Assembly (NCBI GenBank): GCA_030150265.1
Contig: JASLGG010000052.1
Span: 20,786 to 84,785 of the forward strand
Source of the DNA: Protaetiibacter sp.
GTDB taxonomy: Bacteria; Actinomycetota; Actinomycetes; Actinomycetales; Microbacteriaceae
DNA length: 64,000 nucleotides
Direction of reading: 5' to 3'
Under the pieces are notes generated by a model. The model was not told the origin of the DNA. It saw only the letters and a list, made by a program, of their open reading frames with translations, and ran no database searches. Position 1 is the first letter of the stretch; each line of letters starts with the position of its first letter. A program made the position numbers and the translations under genes. Shown here piece after piece: positions 9,089 through 18,076 of this stretch.

Positions 9089-10498
9089 ATGAGCGCCGAC
9101 GCCCTCCGCCGCAGCACACCGTCAGCGGAGGGCATCGACGCCCGTGGACTCGAGGCCCTGCTCGACGCCTGGGAGGCGCACCCCGGCATCCGGCCTCACG
9201 GCCTCGTGGTGCTGCGGCACGGCGCGGTCGTTGCCGAGGGATGGTGGGAGCCGTACGCCGCCGATCGCGTTCAGCTGCTGTACTCGCTCAGCAAGAGCTT
9301 CACCTCGACCGCCGCCGGCCTCGCGCGCGCCGAGGGGCTGCTCGACCTCGACGCCCCGGTCATCTCGTACTTCCCGGAGTACGACGCGGATGCCGCCCAC
9401 GAGCGCACCCGGCGGATGACGGTGCGGCACATCGCGGCCATGGCGAGCGGTCACGCGGGTGACGCCATCGACACCGCGCTCGCCGCGGGCCAGGGCGACC
9501 TCATCCGGGGCTTCCTGCGCACGCCGCCCGACGCCGAGCCGGGCACCCTCTTCGCGTACAACCAGCCGTGCACCTACGTCCTCGGCGCGATCGTGCAGCG
9601 CGCCGCGGGCATGAGCCTCACCGACTATCTGCGCCCCCGGCTCCTCGATCCGCTCGGCATCCGCGACGCCGCGTGGGAGCAGGCGCCCCCGGGCTGCGAC
9701 ATCGGCTTCACCGGGCTGCACGCCACGACGCACGCGGTGGCGCGGCTCGGCCAGCTCTACCTCCAGCGCGGTCGCTGGGGCGACATCCAGCTGCTCGACG
9801 CGGGGTGGGTCGACGAGGCCACGCGCGTGCAGGTCGCCAACCCCGCGGAGTCGAACCCCGACTGGCGGCAGGGCTACGGCTTCCAGTTCTGGATGTCGCG
9901 CCACGGCTATCGCGGCGACGGCGCCTACGGCCAGTTCTGCCTCGTGCTGCCGGAGCAGGACGCGGTGCTCGCCCTCACCTCCGAGAGCCCCGACATGCAG
10001 GCCGTGCTCGACACCGTGTGGCAGCACCTGCTGCCCGCCTTCGACGCGGATGCGGATGCCGCGGCCGACGAGCGCCTCGCCGCCCGGCTCGCGGGGGCGC
10101 GCGTGGCGCCGCCCGCGCTCGCCCCGCACCCGGACGACCTCGCCGGGTGGGACGGCGCCGTCTTCGCGGTGGCGGACGCCTCCGCCGCCCAGCCCGCGAC
10201 GTCGATCCGCGAGGTGCGGGTGGAAGCCGAGGGCGGCGCCTGGCGGCTCGTGCTGGTCGACGGCGAGGGCGAGCTCGCCTACCGGCTGGGCGTCGGCGCG
10301 TGGGCGGAGTCGGCGCCCGATGGACTGCCCGCCGCCGTCGCGGGCGGCTGGTCGGCGGAAGGCCTCCGCGCGGAGCTGCTCTTCGTCGAGACCCCGCACA
10401 CCCTCCGCCTCGACCTCGCTCCCGGGGGAACCGCGGTCGCGAGCTGGGTGACGGCCCCGCTCGGCTCGGGCGACATCCGCCGTCTCCGCCGCCCCTGA
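9089..10498 (+). CDS. Serine hydrolase of the beta-lactamase/class C (PBP-like) family
   Basis: 469 aa. The active-site tetrad S66-L-S-K69 lies in Y-S-L-S-K-S-F and the second element is Y-N in FAYNQPC. The region to about 330 is a complete penicillin-binding-protein fold (esterase/beta-lactamase-related). The C-terminal about 130 residues are an extra beta-rich domain. No signal peptide, so a cytoplasmic esterase/amidase or D-aminopeptidase-type role is more likely than beta-lactam resistance. It is followed 11 nt later by a membrane protein gene with GGAG, so the two may be cotranscribed. Start chosen at the ATG with the conserved SADALRRSTP N-terminus. Confidence 0.85.
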   Translation: MSADALRRSTPSAEGIDARGLEALLDAWEAHPGIRPHGLVVLRHGAVVAEGWWEPYAADRVQLLYSLSKSFTSTAAGLARAEGLLDLDAPVISYFPEYDADAAHERTRRMTVRHIAAMASGHAGDAIDTALAAGQGDLIRGFLRTPPDAEPGTLFAYNQPCTYVLGAIVQRAAGMSLTDYLRPRLLDPLGIRDAAWEQAPPGCDIGFTGLHATTHAVARLGQLYLQRGRWGDIQLLDAGWVDEATRVQVANPAESNPDWRQGYGFQFWMSRHGYRGDGAYGQFCLVLPEQDAVLALTSESPDMQAVLDTVWQHLLPAFDADADAAADERLAARLAGARVAPPALAPHPDDLAGWDGAVFAVADASAAQPATSIREVRVEAEGGAWRLVLVDGEGELAYRLGVGAWAESAPDGLPAAVAGGWSAEGLRAELLFVETPHTLRLDLAPGGTAVASWVTAPLGSGDIRRLRRP

Positions 10499-10509
10499 GA
10501 GGAGCCGCC

Positions 10510-11832
10510 ATGCCCCGCGAGACGCAGGCCCAGAGGATCGCCCGCATCGAGGAGGAGAACGCGCGGCTGCGCGGGGAGCTCGACGCGCGCGAGCCGCGCC
10601 GACGGGGCACCGGGCGCGCGGTCGCCTCCGTGGTGCTCCTCGTCGTCGCCGCGCTTCTCGCGCCGGTGGCCCTCGTGGCGAGCACCGCGCAACGGCTGCT
10701 CGGCGACACCGACTTCTTCGTGGCGACCCTGCAGCCGATCGTCGAGGACGAGGCCGTGCAGCAGCTCATCGTCGACCGCACGACGGAGGCGATCCGCACC
10801 CAGGCCGGTCTCGACGCCCTCGTCGCCGACGTCTTCGCGGGCCTCGGCGAGCTCGGCCTGCCGCCCCGCGCCGCTGCGGCGCTGCAGCTGCTCGAGGGCC
10901 CGGCGAGCGATGGCCTGGGCGCCCTCGTCGAACGGGTCGTGACGGGGGTGGTGACCTCCGACGCGTTCCGCGACGTCATCGCGCAGTCGCTGCGGATCGG
11001 CCACGCGCAGCTCACGGCCGTGCTGAGCGGCCGCTCGGACACCGTGAGCATCTCGGCGGCGGGCGAGGTCGGCATCGCGCTCGACCCGATCCTCGACCGC
11101 GTGCGCACGGCGCTCACCGAGGCCGGGCTGCCATTCGCCTCGCTCATCCCGAGCACCGGCCAGGTGATCGTCGTGGCGACCTCGGCGCAGCTCGGCCGGA
11201 TCGCGTGGCTCTACCGGCTCGCGGTCGCCGGGGGGCCCTGGCTCCCGTGGGTCGTCATCGCCCTGCTCCTCGGCGGGGTGCTCGTCGCGCGCCGCTGGGC
11301 GGTCGCGATCCTCGGCGCGGGGCTCGCCCTCGCGCTCGCGGCGGCCGCGCTCGCGGCGGCGGTCGCCGCCGGCCGGATGGTCGCGCTCGGGGCGACGGCG
11401 GGCATGCTCCCCGCGGCGGCGATGGGCGCGATCTACGACACCGTCGTCGCATCCGTGGCGGACTCCGCGCTCGCCGCGATCGTGGTCGGGCTCGGTGTGG
11501 CGCTCGTCGCCTGGCTCGCCGGACCGTTCCGCGCGAGCCGCGCGCTGCGCGGGTTCGCGGATGCGGCGGCCGACTCGCTGCGCGCCGCGGCGGAGCGGCA
11601 CGGCGTGACGACCGGGCGGTTCGGCGAGCTGCTGCGCCGGGCGCGCCTCGGCATCCGGGTCGCGGTGGGCGTGGTCGCTGCCGCGATCGTGCTGTTCGTG
11701 CGACCGCTCACCCCGGCGGCCATCGCCTGGACCCTCGTGGGGGCGCTGCTCGTCGTGGCGGCGGCCCGCCTGCTGGAGCGTCCGGCATCCGCCGGCGCGG
11801 GAGCGGATGCGTCTGCCGCGACCCCGGCGTGA
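10510..11832 (+). CDS. Membrane protein with N-terminal coiled coil, unknown function
   Basis: 440 aa; AGGAG precedes the ATG by 6 nt. Residues about 1-35 are charged and coiled-coil-like (RIARIEEENARLRGELDAREPRRR). TM1 is at about 38-60. A long presumably extracytoplasmic domain (about 60-245) precedes three to five further hydrophobic segments up to about 430. I do not recognise the family beyond conserved actinobacterial membrane proteins. It is 11 nt downstream of the serine hydrolase gene and ends 6 nt from the convergent ROK kinase gene. Confidence 0.7.
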   Translation: MPRETQAQRIARIEEENARLRGELDAREPRRRGTGRAVASVVLLVVAALLAPVALVASTAQRLLGDTDFFVATLQPIVEDEAVQQLIVDRTTEAIRTQAGLDALVADVFAGLGELGLPPRAAAALQLLEGPASDGLGALVERVVTGVVTSDAFRDVIAQSLRIGHAQLTAVLSGRSDTVSISAAGEVGIALDPILDRVRTALTEAGLPFASLIPSTGQVIVVATSAQLGRIAWLYRLAVAGGPWLPWVVIALLLGGVLVARRWAVAILGAGLALALAAAALAAAVAAGRMVALGATAGMLPAAAMGAIYDTVVASVADSALAAIVVGLGVALVAWLAGPFRASRALRGFADAAADSLRAAAERHGVTTGRFGELLRRARLGIRVAVGVVAAAIVLFVRPLTPAAIAWTLVGALLVVAAARLLERPASAGAGADASAATPA

Positions 11833-11838
11833 AGCGGC

Positions 11839-12759
11839 TCAGCCGCGCATAACGAGCGAGGCCGCGCCCACGAGCGGGGCGTCGTCGCCGAGCTCCGCGC
11901 GCACCACGCGCGGCGAGCGCGTGTAGGGGAGCAGCGAGAGCCCGGCCGCGGTCGCCGCGACCTGCTCGACGTAGTCGGGGGAGACGCGGGAGAAGCCGCC
12001 GCCGATCACGGCGACGTCGAGGTCGAGCAGGGTCCAGACATCCGCGATGAGCAATCCGACGGCCCTCGCCGAACGCGCGACCGCCTCGCGCGGGATCGTC
12101 TCGCCGCGCGCCCATCCGGCCGCCAGCTCCTCGCCGCTCGTGCCCTGCCACCCCTGCGCGCGCGCCCAGGCCACGGATGCCGGCCCCGAGGCGATGTCCT
12201 CGACCGTCAGCAGGCGCCCCTCGGCGTCGCGCTCGCTCGCGCGCACCTGCCCGACGTGGCCCGCGTTGCCGGTGGCGCCTCCGAGACGGCGGCCGTCGGC
12301 CACGAGCCCGCCGCCGACGCCGGTCGACACCACCATGCCGAGCATCGTGCCCGCACCGCGTCCCGCGCCGAGGCGGCTCTCGGCGAGCGCGATGCACTGG
12401 CCGTCGAGCGCGAGCTCCACGGGTGCGTCGACGAGCTCCGCGATCGTCGCGCGCAGCGGGAAGCCCGCGAGGCCCGGCATGTTGACGGGGGCCACGGTTC
12501 CGGCGTCGAGATCGAGCGGCCCGGCGGTGCCGACGCCGACGCCCGCGAGCGCATCCGGTCGTGCCGCGCGGGCGGTGCCGATCGCCTCCTCGAGGGCTCG
12601 CCGCATCCGGGCGGGGTCGGCGTCGCGCCCCGTCGCCACGCGGGCGCGGCTGCCCGGCACGATCCGGCCCTCGGCATCGACGAGAGCCGCCTCGAGCTTG
12701 GTGCCGCCGATGTCGACGGCGAGCACGGGAGACGAGGTCGGGTCGGCGGCTTCATCCAC
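11839..12759 (-). CDS. ROK-family sugar kinase (glucokinase-like), zinc motif missing
   Basis: 306 aa from a GTG at 12759. The -10-like TAGCAT lies exactly 6 nt upstream, which supports this unusual start. The ATP loop VLAVDIGGTKLEAALVD, the second phosphate motif VSTGVGGG and the sugar-site G-N-A-G-H-V are present. After GHV the family usually has a C-x-C-G-x-x-G-C-x-E zinc site; here the stretch reads GQVRASERDAEGRLLTVED with no Cys. The fold is therefore ROK but the zinc site is lost. It probably phosphorylates a hexose or hexosamine; the specificity cannot be read. Confidence 0.85.
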   Translation of the reverse strand: MDEAADPTSSPVLAVDIGGTKLEAALVDAEGRIVPGSRARVATGRDADPARMRRALEEAIGTARAARPDALAGVGVGTAGPLDLDAGTVAPVNMPGLAGFPLRATIAELVDAPVELALDGQCIALAESRLGAGRGAGTMLGMVVSTGVGGGLVADGRRLGGATGNAGHVGQVRASERDAEGRLLTVEDIASGPASVAWARAQGWQGTSGEELAAGWARGETIPREAVARSARAVGLLIADVWTLLDLDVAVIGGGFSRVSPDYVEQVAATAAGLSLLPYTRSPRVVRAELGDDAPLVGAASLVMRG

Positions 12760-12765
12760 GGAGGC

Positions 12766-12771
12766 ATGCTA
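12766..12771 (-). promoter_or_regulatory. -10 box (TAGCAT) of the leaderless ROK kinase promoter
   Basis: TAGCAT on the minus strand, 6 nt before the GTG. Confidence 0.45.
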
Positions 12772-12806
12772 CCGAGCGTCGGCGCGGGGTGCGGGAGACG
12801 ACCGCA

Positions 12807-12812
12807 TAGGCT
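12807..12812 (+). promoter_or_regulatory. -10 box (TAGGCT) of a leaderless promoter
   Basis: TAGGCT followed by GACCCC and the ATG at 12819. The same hexamer at the same distance precedes purN and the membrane protein gene at 19603. Confidence 0.6.
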
Positions 12813-12818
12813 GACCCC

Positions 12819-14372
12819 ATGAGGACCCCCCGCCGCCTCGGCGCACTCGCCACCGTGCTCGCCGCCGCGCTCGCTCTGTCCGGGTGCGGCATCCTGCCGC
12901 TCTTCCCGAGCGGCGGCGGGGCCGACCGCCCCGGTCCGACCGGTGAGCAGGTCGACGCGGCGCTCGTGCCGTTCTACACGCAGAAGCTCGACTGGTCGGG
13001 CTGCGGCGCGAGCGGCATCGACTGCACCCGGGTGACGGTGCCGCTCGACTGGAGCGACCCGGGCGGCGACACGATCGAGATCGCGGTCGCGCGCCACAAG
13101 GCGAGCGGCACGCCCCTCGGCTCGCTGCTCATCAACCCGGGCGGTCCCGGCGGGTCGGGCTACGACTTCGTGCACGACTCGGTGGACTACGTCGTCACGC
13201 GCGACGTGCTCGCGAAGTACGACGTCATCGGCTTCGACCCCCGTGGCGTCAACCACTCGACGCCGGTCGTCTGCTACTCCGATCAGGCCGACCAGGACGA
13301 GTACCTCTACGGCACCTACTCCTCCGCCTACGGCACGCAGGGCTGGCTCGACGAGCTGACCGTCCGCGAGAAGGACTGGGCGGCGGCGTGCGAGAAGAAC
13401 ACCGGACCGCTGCTCGGCCACCTCGACGCGGCGTCCGTCGCGCGCGACATGGACGTCATCCGCGCCGTGCTCGGCGACAAGGAGCTGCACTACCTCGGCT
13501 ACTCCTACGGCACCCACCTCGGCACGATGTACGCCGAGCTGTTCCCGAAGAAGGTCGGGCGGATGGTGCTCGACGGAGCCGTCGACCCCCAGGTCGGCGA
13601 CCTCGAGGCGCTCACCACCCAGATGGCCGGCTTCGACTCGGCGCTGCGGGCCTACATGGACTGGTGCCTGCAGGGCTCCGGATGCCCGTTCTCCGGCAGC
13701 ACGGATGCCGCGCTGCAGACCGTGCGGCAGATGCTCGACACGGTCGACGCGCGCCGCTTCCGGGCCTCCGACGGGCGCGTGCTCGACTCGGCCACGGTCG
13801 CCACCGGCATCATCTTCACCCTCTACTCGGAGAGCTACTGGTCCGAGCTGTCGAACCTCTTCGTGCAGCTGCGCAAGGGGGACGCGGACACCGTGTTCCA
13901 GTACGCGGACGCCTACAACGGGCGCTCCTCGAGCGGCTACGAGGACAACTCGATGGACATCTACACGGCCGTGACGTGCGACGAGGGCGATCTCGCGACC
14001 GACGGCGTGCCGGTGATGGACGGCCTCGCCCGCATCGACGCCGCGGCCCCGATCCTCGGCCGCTACGCCGCCTACGACGACTACGCCGTGCTCAAGGTGG
14101 TGTGCTCCAACTGGCCGGTGAAGCGTCCGGACCTCCCGACGAGCTTCACGGCTCCGGGTGCCGCCCCGATCATGGTGATCGGCACGACCAACGACCCGGC
14201 GACCCCCTACGCCAACGCGGTCTCGCTCGCGAAGCAGCTCTCGAGCGGCTTCCTCGTGACCTACCGGGGCGAAGGCCACACGATCTACGCGCAGGGTGTG
14301 GCGTGCGTCGACGGCACGGTCGACGCCTACCTCCTGAAGGGGACCGTGCCATCCGCCGACCCGAAGTGCTGA
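12819..14372 (+). CDS. Lipoprotein alpha/beta hydrolase, tripeptidyl-aminopeptidase (TAP) type
   Basis: 517 aa. A Sec signal peptide ends in the lipobox L-A-L-S-G-C, so the enzyme should be an anchored lipoprotein facing outward. The alpha/beta hydrolase core has oxyanion-type NPGGPGGSG, R-G-V-N-H-S-T-P, and nucleophile S229 in G-Y-S-Y-G-T. The C-terminal TAP-like domain has catalytic Asp near TTNDPATP and His in GEGHTIYAQG. Such enzymes release N-terminal tri- or dipeptides in streptomycetes; the exact specificity here is unknown. The transcript appears leaderless. It is divergent from the ROK gene. Confidence 0.9.
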   Translation: MRTPRRLGALATVLAAALALSGCGILPLFPSGGGADRPGPTGEQVDAALVPFYTQKLDWSGCGASGIDCTRVTVPLDWSDPGGDTIEIAVARHKASGTPLGSLLINPGGPGGSGYDFVHDSVDYVVTRDVLAKYDVIGFDPRGVNHSTPVVCYSDQADQDEYLYGTYSSAYGTQGWLDELTVREKDWAAACEKNTGPLLGHLDAASVARDMDVIRAVLGDKELHYLGYSYGTHLGTMYAELFPKKVGRMVLDGAVDPQVGDLEALTTQMAGFDSALRAYMDWCLQGSGCPFSGSTDAALQTVRQMLDTVDARRFRASDGRVLDSATVATGIIFTLYSESYWSELSNLFVQLRKGDADTVFQYADAYNGRSSSGYEDNSMDIYTAVTCDEGDLATDGVPVMDGLARIDAAAPILGRYAAYDDYAVLKVVCSNWPVKRPDLPTSFTAPGAAPIMVIGTTNDPATPYANAVSLAKQLSSGFLVTYRGEGHTIYAQGVACVDGTVDAYLLKGTVPSADPKC

Positions 14373-14397
14373 CGCGCGAGATCGCGGTGCGGATGCG

Positions 14398-15648
14398 ATG
14401 AGCCGCCGTCTCACCCTCCTGTTCTCGGCCTTCGAGGCGCTGCTCGTGGTCGCGATCGGGGTCGCGATCCCGCTGCTCGTGGCGACCCTGCTGTGGGCGA
14501 TCCAGTTCGGCTTCGCGCCCGACTGGGCGGGCTTCTGGCGGGCCGCGGTCGACGTGTGGCTGATCGGGCACGGCGTCGACGTGCGCTTCACGCTCGACGA
14601 GCTCACCGCGGTCACGATCGGCGCCCCCGCGGGCACGGTCGTGGCGGTCACGATCGCGGCGCTCGGCTTCGCCCTGCTCACGCTGCTGCTCGGGGTGCGC
14701 GCGGGCGCGCGCGTCTCCGAGACCGGTCACCGCCTGCTCGGCGCGGTCACCGCGGTCGTCGTGTTCGGCGTGCTCGCGCTCCTGCTCACCCTCTCGGCCG
14801 TGCACGTCGCGGCCCGGCCGTCGATCTGGCAGGGCGCGCTGCTGCCCCCGATCGTGTTCGGCGCGGGGCTGCTGCTCGGGATGCTGCGGACGGATGCGGC
14901 CCGCGGCCTCGCGCTGCGCGGTCGCGTCGGCGAGTGGCTGTCGTCCTGGGACCCGCGCGCGCGGGCGGGCGCGGCGGCCGCGCTGCGGGCGGGCACCGCA
15001 TCCGTCGCGATCGTGCTGCTCGCGAGCGCGATCGCCGCGGCCGCCGTGCTCGTCGCGGGCTACGCCCAGGCGATCCGGATGTACGAGGCGCTGCACACGG
15101 AGGTGCTCGGCGGTGTCGTTCTGACGGCCGGCCAGCTGGCCTTCGTGCCCGACGTCGTGATCTGGGCGGCGTCCTGGTTCGTCGGCCCCGGCTTCGCCCT
15201 CGGCGCGGGGTCGCAGGTGTCGCCGCTCGGCACGGCGGTGGGGCCGCTGCCGGCCGTGCCGCTGCTCGGCGCGCTGCCGAGCGGCGAGCTGTCGTTCGGC
15301 TTCGTCGGCCTCGCGGTGCCGGTCGCGGCCGCGTTCATCTCGGGCGTGGCCGTGCGCCGTGGCCTCGTGCGTGCGCTCGGCGACGGGCCGCGCCTGCCGT
15401 GGTTCGCGCTCGTCGCGGGCGGCGGCGCGGTGACGGGCGGACTGCTGCTGGGGCTGCTCGCGGCCGCCTCGGCGGGCGGGCTCGGCCCCGGCCGCTTCTC
15501 CGCGCTCGGTCCGGATGCCATGGCGGTCGGCCTCGCCGCGGGCGCCGAGCTCCTCGTCGGCCTCGCGCTGGGCCTCGCGGCGGGTGCGCTTCCGGCTTCC
15601 GTGCGCGACCGCGCCGGCACCGGATCGGCGCCGCCCGACGACCGGTAG
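14398..15648 (+). CDS. DUF6350 integral membrane protein
   Basis: 416 aa, about ten hydrophobic segments, with large Ala/Gly/Leu content. The opening MSRRLTLLFSAFEALLVVA and the W-x-F-x-P-D-W-x-G-F segment near residue 35 fit DUF6350. This family sits directly upstream of purN in many actinobacteria, as here (9 nt). The biochemical role is unknown. The stop codon TAG is at the same time the start of the purN -10 box. No strong ribosome binding site is visible before the ATG. Confidence 0.75.
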   Translation: MSRRLTLLFSAFEALLVVAIGVAIPLLVATLLWAIQFGFAPDWAGFWRAAVDVWLIGHGVDVRFTLDELTAVTIGAPAGTVVAVTIAALGFALLTLLLGVRAGARVSETGHRLLGAVTAVVVFGVLALLLTLSAVHVAARPSIWQGALLPPIVFGAGLLLGMLRTDAARGLALRGRVGEWLSSWDPRARAGAAAALRAGTASVAIVLLASAIAAAAVLVAGYAQAIRMYEALHTEVLGGVVLTAGQLAFVPDVVIWAASWFVGPGFALGAGSQVSPLGTAVGPLPAVPLLGALPSGELSFGFVGLAVPVAAAFISGVAVRRGLVRALGDGPRLPWFALVAGGGAVTGGLLLGLLAAASAGGLGPGRFSALGPDAMAVGLAAGAELLVGLALGLAAGALPASVRDRAGTGSAPPDDR

Positions 15649-15651
15649 GCT
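15646..15651 (+). promoter_or_regulatory. purN -10 box (TAGGCT) built on the stop codon of the preceding gene
   Basis: TAGGCT begins with the TAG stop of the DUF6350 gene and ends 6 nt before the GTG start of purN. It fits a leaderless promoter inside a tight gene junction. Confidence 0.5.
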
Positions 15652-15657
15652 GAGCGC

Positions 15658-16245
15658 GTGCTCCGCCTCGTCGTCCTCATCTCCGGGGGCGGCTCCAACC
15701 TCCGCGCGCTCCTCGACGCCTCGCAGGACGCGGAGTTCCTCGCGCGGGTCGTGGCGGTCGGTGCCGACCGCCAGGCCGACGGACTCGCCCACGCGGAGGA
15801 GTTCGGCATCCCGAGCTTCGTGGTGCCGTTCACCTCGTTCCCGGACCGCGAGTCCTGGGGCGAGGAGCTGCTCGCCCAGCTGCGCGAGTGGGAGCCCGAC
15901 CTCGTGATCCTGTCGGGTCTCATGCGCCTGCTGCCGCACCAGGTCGTCGCCGCCTACGCGCCGGCGATCATCAACACGCATCCGGCGTACCTGCCCGAGT
16001 TCCCGGGCGCCCACGGCGTGCGGGACGCGCTCGCGGCGGGTGTCGCGCAGACGGGGGCGAGCGTCATCGTGGTCGACGACGGGGTCGACACCGGTCCGAT
16101 CCTCGCCCAGCGCCGGGTGCCGATCGAGCCCGGCGACACCGAGGCGGCGCTCCACGAGCGCATCAAGCCCGTCGAGCGCGAGCTGCTCATCCAGGCCGTG
16201 CTCGACATCGCGAACCAGACCATCGACCTCAAGGAGCTCCGTTGA
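15658..16245 (+). CDS. purN: Phosphoribosylglycinamide formyltransferase
   Basis: 195 aa, GTG start. Substrate loop [10 protein letters not shown] at 8-17. The catalytic residues fall at the same numbers as in the E. coli enzyme: N106 and H108 in [16 protein letters not shown] and D144 in GVDTGPI. It transfers a formyl group from 10-formyl-THF to GAR, step three of purine synthesis. Stop and start codons overlap with purH (TTGA). Both the leaderless promoter and read-through from DUF6350 could express it. Confidence 0.97.
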   Translation: MLRLVVLISGGGSNLRALLDASQDAEFLARVVAVGADRQADGLAHAEEFGIPSFVVPFTSFPDRESWGEELLAQLREWEPDLVILSGLMRLLPHQVVAAYAPAIINTHPAYLPEFPGAHGVRDALAAGVAQTGASVIVVDDGVDTGPILAQRRVPIEPGDTEAALHERIKPVERELLIQAVLDIANQTIDLKELR

Positions 16246-17828
16246 GCGGCCCCGCCATCGACCCGTCCCTCTACCGCGAGCGCGACCGCGTGCCGATCCG
16301 CCGCGCCCTCGTCGCGGTCTCCGACAAGACCGGTCTCGTCGAGCTGGCCCGCGCGCTCGCCGACGCGGGCGTCGAGATCGTCTCGACCGGCGGCACCTCG
16401 AAGGCGATCGCGGATGCCGGCATCCCGGTCACCCAGGTCGGCGACCTCACGGGCTTCCCCGAGCACCTCGACGGCCGGGTGCGCACCCTGCACCCCAAGG
16501 TGCACTCGGGTCTGCTCGCCGACCTGCGGCTCGAGAGCCACGAGCAGGAGCTGGTGGCCTTCGGCATCGAGCCCTTCGAGCTCGTGGTCGTCAACCTCTA
16601 CCCCTTCGCCGCGACGGTCGCCTCGGGCGCCGCGCCGGATGCCGTGATCGAGCAGATCGACATCGGCGGGCCCGCCATGGTGCGCGCCTCGGCCAAGAAC
16701 CACGCGAACGTCGCCGTCGTCGTCTCGCCGGCACGCTACCCCGACGTGGTCGCCGCCGTGGAGACCGGCGGCACGACGCTCGCCCAGCGCCGCGAGCTCG
16801 CGGTGGAGGCGTTCCGCCACACCGCCACCTACGACATCGGCGTCGCGAGCTGGATGGGCTCGGTCGTCGCTCCCGACGACGAGGGCTCCGGCTTCCCCAG
16901 CTGGACCGGCGCGAGCTGGGACCGCGCCGAGCTGCTGCGCTACGGCGAGAACTCCCATCAGCGCGCCGCGCTCTACCGCTCGCCCCAGGGCCGCGGCATC
17001 GCGCAGGCGACCCAGCTGCAGGGCAAGGAGATGTCGTACAACAACTACGTCGACGCGGATGCCGCCCTGCGCGCCGCGTTCGACCACGACGAGCCCGCGG
17101 TCGCCATCATCAAGCACGCGAACCCCTGCGGCATCGCGACCGCGGCGACGATCGCCGAGGCGCACGCGCTCGCGCACGCCTGCGATCCGGTGTCGGCCTA
17201 CGGCGGCGTCATCGCCGCCAACCGCCCGCTCACCCGGGAGGCGGCGGAGTCGATCGCCCCGATCTTCACGGAGGTCGTGGTGGCCCCCGGCTTCGAACCG
17301 GGCGCCCTCGAGGTGCTCGCGGGCAAGAAGAACCTGCGACTGCTGGAGCTGCCGGCGGATGCCGCGCGCAGCACCGTCGAGCTGCGCCAGCTCTCGGGCG
17401 GCCTGCTGCTGCAGCAGGCCGACGCCCACTTCGCCGACCCCTCGACGTGGACGCTCGCCGCCGGCGAGCCCGCCGACGAGGCGACGCTCGCCGATCTCGC
17501 CTTCGCGTGGCGGGCGGTGCGCGCCGTCAAGTCGAACGCGATCCTGCTCGCCGCGGGCGGCGCATCCGTCGGCGTCGGGATGGGGCAGGTGAACCGGGTG
17601 GACTCGTGCCGGCTCGCCGTCGAGCGGGCGGGGGAGCGGGCGGCGGGGTCGGTCGCCGCATCCGACGCGTTCTTCCCCTTCGACGACGGCCCGCGCATCC
17701 TGCTCGAGGCGGGCGTGACGGCCATCGTGCAGCCGGGCGGCTCGATCCGCGACGAGGACGTCATCGCCGCCTGCCGGGAGTTCGGCGTGACCCTCTACCT
17801 CACGGGCGAGCGCCACTTCTTCCACTGA
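16242..17828 (+). CDS. purH: Bifunctional AICAR transformylase/IMP cyclohydrolase
   Basis: 528 aa. The start is a TTG at 16242 overlapping the purN stop, with AAGGAG 6 nt upstream; no ATG/GTG lies before the conserved [16 protein letters not shown]. The N-terminal cyclohydrolase domain has STGGTSKAI and the [12 protein letters not shown] loop. The C-terminal transformylase domain has the catalytic pair K291-H292 in KHANPCG and [11 protein letters not shown]. It completes IMP synthesis. The neighbouring purine permease gene (convergent) fits the theme. A nested repeat structure follows. Confidence 0.97.
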   Translation: MSGPAIDPSLYRERDRVPIRRALVAVSDKTGLVELARALADAGVEIVSTGGTSKAIADAGIPVTQVGDLTGFPEHLDGRVRTLHPKVHSGLLADLRLESHEQELVAFGIEPFELVVVNLYPFAATVASGAAPDAVIEQIDIGGPAMVRASAKNHANVAVVVSPARYPDVVAAVETGGTTLAQRRELAVEAFRHTATYDIGVASWMGSVVAPDDEGSGFPSWTGASWDRAELLRYGENSHQRAALYRSPQGRGIAQATQLQGKEMSYNNYVDADAALRAAFDHDEPAVAIIKHANPCGIATAATIAEAHALAHACDPVSAYGGVIAANRPLTREAAESIAPIFTEVVVAPGFEPGALEVLAGKKNLRLLELPADAARSTVELRQLSGGLLLQQADAHFADPSTWTLAAGEPADEATLADLAFAWRAVRAVKSNAILLAAGGASVGVGMGQVNRVDSCRLAVERAGERAAGSVAASDAFFPFDDGPRILLEAGVTAIVQPGGSIRDEDVIAACREFGVTLYLTGERHFFH

Positions 17829-17857
17829 GCTCTGCGGCGCGCCTCCAGACCCCGCAC

Positions 17858-18007
17858 CTCAGAAATGCAGGAGCGCCGAGACCTCCCACCTCAGAAATGC
17901 AGGACCTTCCGCCGCGAGGCGCTGGAGTGACGGGGAAGTCACCCGGCGGCGGTCCGGATCTCCTGCATTTCTGAGGGGCGGCGACGGGCCGCTCCTGCAT
18001 TTCTGAG
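17858..18007. repeat. Four copies of a 15-mer in a nested inverted arrangement
   Basis: CTCAGAAATGCAGGA occurs directly at 17858-17872 and 17890-17904, and inverted at 17961-17975 and 17993-18007. Both pairs have a 32-nt period with 17-nt spacers, so the two pairs form the 47-bp arms of a large hairpin with a 56-nt loop. The spacers are not conserved. It fills most of the gap between convergent purH and the purine permease gene. It may be a bidirectional terminator, but the arrangement points to a mobile or duplicated palindromic element. Confidence 0.8.
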
Positions 18008-18076
18008 ACGGACGAGGGGCGGCGCCCACGGTCCCGGCGGGTGTGGTCGCCGCCCCTCGGCGGATGCGGATGCGGC

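Noticed and set aside
9089..10498. Secreted beta-lactamase
   Set aside because: No signal peptide or lipobox and an extra C-terminal domain; a general serine hydrolase fits better.
17858..18007. CRISPR array
   Set aside because: Only four 15-bp copies, two of them inverted, with 17-nt spacers and no cas genes.
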